Shown piece after piece: positions 58,561 through 64,000 of a DNA stretch of 64,000 bases (position 1 is its first letter; every line of letters begins with the position of its first letter). The stretch is from contig JBBDYH010000037.1 of NCBI GenBank assembly GCA_040901795.1, positions 1 through 64,000 on the forward strand. The letters are read 5' to 3'. The position numbers were made by a program, and so were the translations under genes. The notes beneath the pieces were generated by a model. The model saw only the letters and a program-made list of their open reading frames with translations, did no database searches and had not been told where the DNA came from. The stretch is from JBBDYH01 sp040901795. GTDB lineage: Bacteria > Planctomycetota > Planctomycetia > Pirellulales > JALHPA01.

Positions 58561-59514
58561 TCAAGCTGCATACTTGCCAATCACATCGCGCCCGGCGTTC
58601 AGCCATTGACCCACGGTCACGTTCGTGGTCAGCCCCTCGGCCGGCAGAATCAACTCGGTGCGTGATCCGAACTTGATCATGCCGAACTTCTCGCCCCGCT
58701 CAACCATTTGCCCGGGTCGCAGGTCGCACACGATCCGCCGCGCGATCAGTCCGGAGATCTGCCGGCACACGATTCGTCGGTATGGGGGCTCGTCTTCTTC
58801 CATACCGATCCAGAGGTTTTCATTGACCAACACGCTCTCGGGGTCAAGCGCGTTGAGGAACTTGCCCGGCGAGTAGTGTAAGCGCACCACGCGCGCCCGG
58901 CACGGCGAGCGATTGATATGAACATTGAAGATCGTCAAAAAGATTCCGATCCGTACGGCCGGACCGCCGATGAAGTCGTGATGCGCTAGCGGCGTGATCT
59001 CGACCAGCTTGCCGTCGGCCGGGGAAACGACGAGTCCCGCGTCTTGCGGAACGCGCCGCGGCGGATCGCGGAAGAACCAAACCACAAGCGCCAGCAGAAC
59101 CGCAGGGAGCGCGGTCAAATACCAGACCGGCGTGAAGGCCAAGGCGATTGCGGCCGCAAGCAGCGGCGTGCCGATCAGCAGCAGTTCGCAGAGCCCCCAG
59201 CGGGCAAACGGAATCGCCTCGCGCCAGTGAAACGGATCATCAGCATCGATCCAGTGCGCGTCGCACTGATTCCGAAAATACTTCAGATCGCGTGGATCGA
59301 GCACTTCAATCGGACAGCCCTCGAGGCTTCCACGCCGCTTCTCTCCCATCCGTCGGATGTAGCCTGGTCGCAACCGCCTCAGACACCATCGCCGCAATTC
59401 TCCCCATGCCAGCTCAATGCGATAACATCGCCCGCCTCCTGGCTGCGTGCTCGTGATGTTGGCCGGAAGTGGTTCAGGCTGGATGCGCGTCGAGATGGAT
59501 TGCACGTGGCTCAT
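58561..59514 (-). CDS. psd: Phosphatidylserine decarboxylase
   Basis: 317 residues from ATG 59514 (MSHVQSISTRIQPEP). The frame is open to 59601. It decarboxylates phosphatidylserine to phosphatidylethanolamine. The enzyme self-cleaves at Gly-Ser in FGSRTELILP near the C-terminus to make its pyruvoyl group, and other motifs are VVSPADGKLVEI and FLTIFNVHINRSP. Residues about 1-110 before the two membrane segments are an extra region (QPGGGRCYRIELAWGELRRW), which I believe is common in planctomycete PSDs. The C-terminal processing site matches the short, archaeal-type PSD group. Confidence 0.93.
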   Translation of the reverse strand: MSHVQSISTRIQPEPLPANITSTQPGGGRCYRIELAWGELRRWCLRRLRPGYIRRMGEKRRGSLEGCPIEVLDPRDLKYFRNQCDAHWIDADDPFHWREAIPFARWGLCELLLIGTPLLAAAIALAFTPVWYLTALPAVLLALVVWFFRDPPRRVPQDAGLVVSPADGKLVEITPLAHHDFIGGPAVRIGIFLTIFNVHINRSPCRARVVRLHYSPGKFLNALDPESVLVNENLWIGMEEDEPPYRRIVCRQISGLIARRIVCDLRPGQMVERGEKFGMIKFGSRTELILPAEGLTTNVTVGQWLNAGRDVIGKYAA

Positions 59515-59688
59515 CGACAAGCTGGCGTTGCATGTGTTGTACCAATCGTACTGGCTTATTGGGATGTTGGAAAGCAACCATCTGGCCCCTAGCCAGCGCA
59601 AAGTAGATCGGGCAAAATGACGCGGCGATCAGAGTTTTAAACTAACCTTCTTGAACAAGAAAGCGGCGTCGAGTCGCCGTACTCCAAA

Positions 59689-60969
59689 ATGAGCTCCATC
59701 GTCGATATCCATGCCCGCCAAATCCTCGACAGTCGCGGCAACCCAACCGTGGAAGTCGATGTAACCTTGGTCGACGGCTCCTTCGGTCGAGCCGCCGTGC
59801 CCAGCGGCGCGAGCACCGGCGTTCATGAAGCCTGGGAGCTGCGCGACGCAGACGCGAAGAACTATCAAGGCAAATCGGTGCTCAAGGCGGTCGAGAACGT
59901 AAACGCCACGCTGGCCGGCGAGTTGGAAGGCATGGACGCGCTCCAGCAAACCGCCATCGACCGCCGCATGATCGAGCTCGACGGCACCGAGAACAAGAAA
60001 AAGCTCGGCGCCAATGCCATCCTGGGTGTGTCGCTCGCCGTGGCCCACGCCGCGGCGCAGCATGCCGGCCTCCCGCTGTATCGTTATCTTGGCGGCCCGG
60101 GCGCACGGCTGTTGCCTGCGCCGATGATGAACATCGTCAACGGCGGCGCGCACGCCGACAACGCCGTCGATGTGCAAGAGTTCATGGTCATGCCGTTGGG
60201 CTTCAGCAAGTTCAGCGAGGCGCTGCGGTGCGGCGTCGAGGTCTTTCACAACCTCAAAAAGGTGCTTAAGGATAAGAAGCTGAACACGGCGGTCGGCGAC
60301 GAAGGCGGCTTTGCCCCGGACCTCCGCAGCAACGGCGAGGCGCTCGATCTGATCATGGAGGCAATCGAGAAGTCCGGCTATCGCGCGGGCGAGCAGGTGA
60401 TGATCGCCTTGGACGTCGCCGCCACAGAATTCTACGACGAAAAGACGAAGCAATATACCATCGATGGCCGCCAGATTGATTCTCAGGGCATGGTCGACTT
60501 TCTCGCCAACTGGGTGAAGAGCTACCCGATCTGTTCCGTCGAAGACGGCTGCAGCGAAGACGATTGGGATGGCTGGAAGATGCTTTCCGAGCGCCTTCGT
60601 GCTCAAGTCCAATTGGTGGGCGACGACCTGTTCGTTACGAATACCAAGCGGCTGCAGCGCGGCATCGACGGTGGCGTGGCCAACAGCATCCTGATCAAGG
60701 TGAACCAGATCGGCACGCTCACCGAGACCATCGAGGCGATCCAGCTCGCGCACCGCAACGCTTACACCAGCATCGTCAGCCACCGCAGCGGCGAAACGGA
60801 AGACGCCACGATCGCCGATCTGGCCGTGGCGCTCGGTACGGGGCAAATCAAGACCGGCTCCGCTTCGCGGACCGACCGGATGGCCAAGTACAACCAATTG
60901 CTGCGCATCGAAGAGCAGCTCGGCGACGCGGCGATTTACGCGGGTCCGCTTTTTAAGCGGAATCGCTAA
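59689..60969 (+). CDS. eno: Enolase
   Basis: 426 residues. It interconverts 2-phosphoglycerate and phosphoenolpyruvate. Diagnostic segments are DIHARQILDSRGNPTVEVDV, VPSGASTGVHEA, the catalytic-acid GDEGGFAPDL, the metal ligands in VEDGCSEDDW and DDLFVTN, and the catalytic Lys in NSILIKVNQIGTLTET with SHRSGETED. It is complete with no insertions. Psd is transcribed divergently from it, and a short CGGCG/CGCCG hairpin lies just before the start codon. Confidence 0.97.
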   Translation: MSSIVDIHARQILDSRGNPTVEVDVTLVDGSFGRAAVPSGASTGVHEAWELRDADAKNYQGKSVLKAVENVNATLAGELEGMDALQQTAIDRRMIELDGTENKKKLGANAILGVSLAVAHAAAQHAGLPLYRYLGGPGARLLPAPMMNIVNGGAHADNAVDVQEFMVMPLGFSKFSEALRCGVEVFHNLKKVLKDKKLNTAVGDEGGFAPDLRSNGEALDLIMEAIEKSGYRAGEQVMIALDVAATEFYDEKTKQYTIDGRQIDSQGMVDFLANWVKSYPICSVEDGCSEDDWDGWKMLSERLRAQVQLVGDDLFVTNTKRLQRGIDGGVANSILIKVNQIGTLTETIEAIQLAHRNAYTSIVSHRSGETEDATIADLAVALGTGQIKTGSASRTDRMAKYNQLLRIEEQLGDAAIYAGPLFKRNR

Positions 60970-61141
60970 GGCGGCTGACGGGAGTGGCGAGCTGAACTGG
61001 TCGAACGCGCCGGTCCGTTGAAGTTATCCCGCCTAACATCCAGTAATCGACTGTGGATTCGGCCCCACTATCAACCGGCGACCGCGGAGACTCGTCGCCG
61101 GCTTTGCTGTCAAACCTCTTCAATTCTGGCGGACTTTTTCG

Positions 61142-61169
61142 TTGACCTGCACGATTTCTGTGGTATCGT
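61142..61169 (+). promoter_or_regulatory. Putative promoter of the CHRD PEP-CTERM gene
   Basis: TTGACC (61142-61147), a 16-base spacer and TATCGT (61164-61169). The -35 matches five of six positions and the -10 four of six. It lies about 60 bases upstream of the start codon. Confidence 0.4.
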
Positions 61170-61227
61170 AAGCCCTGCACGGTGATGTTGCATACTCAAT
61201 TCTCGCTTCGCGACCTAAGGTACACCC

Positions 61228-61872
61228 ATGCGGACACTCCTCACGATTATTGTCGCCTCAGTAACCCTGCTCGTTTCGTCGGTCGTCTCCGCTCAGACCG
61301 TTTTCACCGCGAACATTACAAATAGCCAAGAACCCGGCAACATTATGCCGACGACGTCGGCGGGTGCACCCAGGACGTCGTCCGGCACGGCCACATTCAC
61401 CTTGAGCCCCGCCATGGACAGCCTGTCGTTTACGGCCACCGTGGTGGGCATCGATTTCACGGGAGCGCAGACTCCCACGGAGCCCAATGACAATCTGGCC
61501 GCGGCTCACATCCATGCCTCCTCCGATCCCCTCTTCATGCCACCCACCAACGCCGGCGTTGTCTGGGGGTTTTTTGGCGCGCCTTTCAACGAAACCGCGC
61601 CGAACGACCAGGTGATCACGCTGCTCCCGGCGGGCGCCGGAGCGACGATCAGCGGCAAGTGGGATCTGACCGAGGGGAACGGTACGACGCTGACCGCACA
61701 ACTCCCGAACATCTTTGCGGGTCGCGCGTACATTAACTTCCACACGGCTCAATTCCCCGGCGGCGAGATCCGCGGCGCGATCATCCCCGAGCCTTCCACC
61801 ATCGCGCTCATCGGCTTCGGATTCGTGGCTTTGGGAATGATGGTGCGTAAGCGGCGAGCCAAGAACTCCTGA
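61228..61872 (+). CDS. CHRD-domain protein with PEP-CTERM tail
   Basis: 214 residues. Signal peptide MRTLLTIIVASVTLLVSSVV then SAQ. A CHRD domain fills residues about 25-180: FTANITNSQEP at the start, LAAAHIHASSD with the conserved His pair, and AYINFHTAQFPGGEIRGAI at the end. The C-terminus is an exosortase-type tail (IPEPSTIALIGFGFVALGMM then RKRRAKNS). CHRD domains are known from chordin and many secreted bacterial proteins, with unknown ligand. It shares the PEPSTIAL tail with the protein at 8779-9564, so both are probably sorted by the same exosortase, which is not encoded here. Confidence 0.9.
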   Translation: MRTLLTIIVASVTLLVSSVVSAQTVFTANITNSQEPGNIMPTTSAGAPRTSSGTATFTLSPAMDSLSFTATVVGIDFTGAQTPTEPNDNLAAAHIHASSDPLFMPPTNAGVVWGFFGAPFNETAPNDQVITLLPAGAGATISGKWDLTEGNGTTLTAQLPNIFAGRAYINFHTAQFPGGEIRGAIIPEPSTIALIGFGFVALGMMVRKRRAKNS

Positions 61873-61889
61873 CGAACGCCACTTTGCGG

Positions 61890-61910
61890 CACTGCTCGCG
61901 GCGAGCAGTG
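61890..61910. terminator. Hairpin between convergent genes
   Basis: CACTGCTCG (61890-61898) pairs perfectly with CGAGCAGTG (61902-61910) around a three-base loop. It lies between the CHRD gene and the convergent acetyltransferase-like gene. There is no clear T-run. Confidence 0.6.
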
Positions 61911-61917
61911 GCACACG

Positions 61918-63093
61918 TCACACGATCGACTTTTCAAACATCCGGTACGTCTTGTACCGCCGTCCGCCGACGGCCTCGATCGTGTGATTGATCAAATGGT
62001 TGTCTTCAAGCGTCCAGCTTAGCTCCGCGCCGGTATAGCCCAATTGGTAGCAGCCATAGTCGAACGTCCGCAAGATCAGCGCCTCGGCAATCCCGCGGCG
62101 GCGAAACTCGGGCAAGACCCCCAGAGCAATCAGCCGCCCGGTCTTGATCCGCTTCAGGTTCGAGCGCAGCCGCAGCAGTCCGATCGGCAGACCGAACCGC
62201 GTCAGCCGGCCATTCAGCGGTCCGATCGCCTCGTTGAAATCGGGCAGCGTGATCGAAAAGGCGACCGCCTGGCCGGCGACCTCGGCTACCAGCAACAGTT
62301 CCGGCACGGCCATGAGCTTGAGCAAGCGGGCCATGTCGTCGAACTCGGCGTCGCTCATCGGCACGAAGCCCCAGTTCAACTTCCACGACTCGTTATATAG
62401 GCGCTTGCACGTTTCGATTTCCTGGTGCACGTTGTCGCGCCGCATCGAGCGAATCGTCACTCCGCTGCGGCGAGCCAACCGCTCGACGCGCGGTCGCCAC
62501 TGCTCGATTTTTGCGTTGGCGGCGGCGGCAAACCACCAAGCGCAAAGGTCTTTGGCCTTCGTCAGTCCCCACGACGTCAGCAGCTCTTCGTAGTACGGCG
62601 GATTGTAATTCATCATCACCCGCGGAGGAGTATCGAAGCCATCGACCAATAGGCCGCAACTGTAGTTGGTGGAATAATCCATCGGTCCAAGCATCGCCGA
62701 GCGGCCCCGCCCGCGCAGCCAGCGCTCCGCCGCATCGAGCAGGGAATGGGCGACGTCGACGTCGTCAATCGATTCGAACATCCCGAAGCCGCCAAGATTC
62801 GTGTGATGCATCGCCTCAAACCGGGGATCGTCGGACGCCATGATCCGGCCCACCGCCTCGGCGCCCGCATAGGCGACAAACAGCGTGGCGGCGCCATGCT
62901 TGTAGAACGGGTGTTTCTGCGGATTGATGAACGCTTTGCGCTCCAGCAACAAGGGAGGAACCCACAGCGGATCATCGCGGTAGATCCGCCAAGGGAGGCG
63001 AACAAAATCGTCGCGCTCACTCCGTGTTTGGGCCTCGACAACTCGAATCGCGCGGCTGTGCGGCGCAAGTCGATAGCCGGAACGGGTAATCAC
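61918..63093 (-). CDS. GNAT-like N-acetyltransferase family protein
   Basis: 391 residues from GTG 63093, which has GGAG eight bases upstream. ATG 63156 would add 21 residues and the frame is open to 63357. The family opens with an FVRLPWRIYRDDPLWVPPLL block, then a long middle part (AMLGPMDYSTNYSCGLLVDGF) and a C-terminal GNAT core with GVLPEFRRRGIAEALI, the R/Q-x-x-G-x-G/A acetyl-CoA loop, followed by GAELSWTLEDNHLIN. The substrate is unknown. Soluble and monocistronic. Confidence 0.8.
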   Translation of the reverse strand: MITRSGYRLAPHSRAIRVVEAQTRSERDDFVRLPWRIYRDDPLWVPPLLLERKAFINPQKHPFYKHGAATLFVAYAGAEAVGRIMASDDPRFEAMHHTNLGGFGMFESIDDVDVAHSLLDAAERWLRGRGRSAMLGPMDYSTNYSCGLLVDGFDTPPRVMMNYNPPYYEELLTSWGLTKAKDLCAWWFAAAANAKIEQWRPRVERLARRSGVTIRSMRRDNVHQEIETCKRLYNESWKLNWGFVPMSDAEFDDMARLLKLMAVPELLLVAEVAGQAVAFSITLPDFNEAIGPLNGRLTRFGLPIGLLRLRSNLKRIKTGRLIALGVLPEFRRRGIAEALILRTFDYGCYQLGYTGAELSWTLEDNHLINHTIEAVGGRRYKTYRMFEKSIV

Positions 63094-63432
63094 ACTTGGC
63101 GCTCCATCGGAAATCTTCGGCGGCACATAAGTTATTGCCGGCGTAGTACCTAGCATACGGCGGCAGCGGCGGAGTTGGCAACACAAACTGGCACGCCATC
63201 TTGTCCGCGTGGTGCAATTCGCGTGCGAAACGGCGGTTTTAGAGTGCGGCAATTCTCTGCCGCGATGAAATTCGACACCGGGGACTCTGCCAACAACCTC
63301 GCTTGTGGCCTGTTTGAACCATGAAAGAGTTGGATTGCACGGCGATCCGCACTCCATAGTCGGCTTGCATCGCTGCTTGCGACGAATAGAATCATAGGAG
63401 TACTTTGTGCGTCTAATGGAGGAGGTTTAAGT
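63094..63432. other. Divergent intergenic region
   Basis: 339 bases between the acetyltransferase-like gene and the small gene at 63433. It contains a short GCGGCA/TGCCGC hairpin (63246-63263) and, near its right end, a promoter-like pair for the small gene. No gene is seen. Confidence 0.45.
63365..63392 (+). promoter_or_regulatory. Putative promoter of the 59-residue gene
   Basis: TTGCAT (63365-63370), a 16-base spacer and TAGAAT (63387-63392). The -10 matches five of six positions. The predicted start point lies about 20 bases before the strong GGAGGAGG ribosome site. Confidence 0.4.
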
Positions 63433-63612
63433 TTGCTTACCGAAAAAGAAGTTTCGACGAGTTGGCGGAATCTATTCAAAAGCCGAGAATTGAGCGACGA
63501 GGCGTTCGAGAAGGCCGAGGCGTTGCTCGATGAGTTGCGACCGGAAAGCCCACTCCGACATCGTCTGGCGGGGGAATTGATAGAGCTTCGTCGCATGGCC
63601 GTCGCCAAGTAA
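63433..63612 (+). CDS. Small helical protein, TTG start
   Basis: 59 residues from TTG 63433 to TAA 63612. The start is decided by GGAGGAGG (63418-63425), seven bases upstream, the strongest ribosome site in the window. A competing ATG at 63416 runs into a stop after four codons. The product (MLTEKEVSTSWRNLFKSREL, then DEAFEKAEALLDELRPESP and LAGELIELRRM) is charged, fully helical and cytoplasmic-looking. I do not recognise it. It may be a small regulator or the conserved partner of a larger complex. Confidence 0.65.
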   Translation: MLTEKEVSTSWRNLFKSRELSDEAFEKAEALLDELRPESPLRHRLAGELIELRRMAVAK

Positions 63613-63742
63613 TCTGCCAGCAATCTCTGATCGCCGCCAAATTGAAGCGGCAATTGGCCACTCGCGCCCTACGCCAATCGAGATGCGGCGCGCGCGAGCG
63701 GTGTCCTTCGCGGTAGTCGTCTCGCTCTCACCGACTGCGCCC

Positions 63743-63774
63743 AAAAAGAAAACGGCGGACGCGTTGCCCGCCGT
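63743..63774 (-). terminator. Intrinsic terminator of the outer-membrane protein gene
   Basis: Read on the minus strand: ACGGCGG, nine-base loop, CCGCCGT, then TTTCTTTTT. The stem is 63752-63758 with 63768-63774 and the T-run is 63743-63751. It lies about 50 bases beyond the stop codon of the truncated gene at the right end. Confidence 0.85.
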
Positions 63775-63823
63775 GTAGGGTCCGAATTTCGCTCTGCCAG
63801 TTTACTCGTCCTAAGCGAATCGG

Positions 63824-64000
63824 TTACCGATTGAGCTCAAAACCAAAATTGAAGCCGTTGACGATGAAGGCTTCGTTCTTTCGACCATCGAGTATGCTCA
63901 ATTCAGGTAGCGTGTAGTTAATCCGGCGGCTGGCGCGCGAAGTGCCGCCCGCCACCAGCCCGTTGTAGCCCATCCTCAGCGAGATGGCGCGCGTGAGCTG
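63824..64000 (-). CDS. C-terminal part of an outer-membrane beta-barrel protein (BBP7-like), partial
   Basis: 58 codons plus TAA (63824-63826), running off the right edge. The visible end reads QLTRAISLRMGYNGLVAGG, then RRINYTLPELSI and NGFNFGFELNR. This alternation of polar and aromatic residues with a final strand is typical of an outer-membrane barrel terminus, and the RxGYNGL phrase recalls the planctomycete beta-barrel porin-7 family. The family call is from memory and the size is unknown because the gene is cut. Confidence 0.55.
   Translation of the reverse strand, partial: QLTRAISLRMGYNGLVAGGTSRASRRINYTLPELSILDGRKNEAFIVNGFNFGFELNR

Noticed and set aside
1..64000. CRISPR array, rRNA operon, intact insertion sequence or replication origin
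   Set aside because: No regularly spaced direct repeats, rRNA sequence, transposase with terminal repeats or DnaA-box cluster was seen on reading through. This is a visual scan, not an exhaustive search.

Overview
The window looks like a piece of a GC-rich Planctomycetota chromosome, most likely of the Pirellulales type. The evidence is the PEP-CTERM sorting tails on secreted proteins, a Tat-exported Gfo/Idh/MocA oxidoreductase, a Ser/Thr kinase whose C-terminal membrane anchor follows a low-complexity tail, a thioredoxin/YHS-like export protein, a BBP7-like outer-membrane protein running off the right end, and many palindromic intergenic repeats. Placement below phylum level is an inference. 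A 10-base N run at 13435-13444 shows that this is a joined draft assembly.

Layout. 0-14.3 kb is mainly core sequence: TPR and STN-domain secreted proteins, glycerol catabolism (glpD, glpK), a PEP-CTERM protein, a thioredoxin/YHS-like protein, and rho behind a roughly 0.6-0.9 kb unexplained leader. 14.5-20.9 kb is a genomic island. Its left edge carries an exact copy of the first 37 nt of tRNA-Ser(GGA) and its right edge carries the intact tRNA. Inside are an unknown gene, a two-gene unit (winged-helix-like protein plus PD-(D/E)XK nuclease), the 38-codon tail of a restriction-modification enzyme, a GHKL ATPase fused to a Shedu-like nuclease domain, and a frameshifted serine-resolvase relic. 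21-40.9 kb holds an aldo/keto reductase, secreted hydrolase and oxidoreductase genes, a glycosyltransferase pair, a ketoacyl-synthase homologue without its catalytic Cys and second His, a Uma2 nuclease, a membrane Ser/Thr kinase, RluA, Maf, a site-2 protease with CBS domains, a DUF433/DUF5615 toxin-antitoxin-like pair, an M24 peptidase and a VWA protein.

42.0-48.8 kb holds the second candidate defence locus: a Swt1-type HEPN/SNF2 helicase translationally coupled to a 1062-residue sacsin-like GHKL ATPase with a C-terminal Cys/His metal site. Identical 21-bp repeats in the same orientation lie on both sides. 49-64 kb returns to core functions: a FAAL-ACP-oxoamine synthase megaenzyme with a thioesterase, a Phd/VapC pair, rsmA, ribE, the phosphatidylserine pathway (psd, pssA), enolase, a CHRD-domain PEP-CTERM protein, an acetyltransferase-like protein and the end of an outer-membrane protein.

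The best candidates for undescribed systems are the helicase/GHKL pair (41968-48776), the winged-helix/nuclease pair (15722-18017) and the GHKL-nuclease fusion (18161-20254). Functions for these are inferred from motifs and context. No database search was possible.
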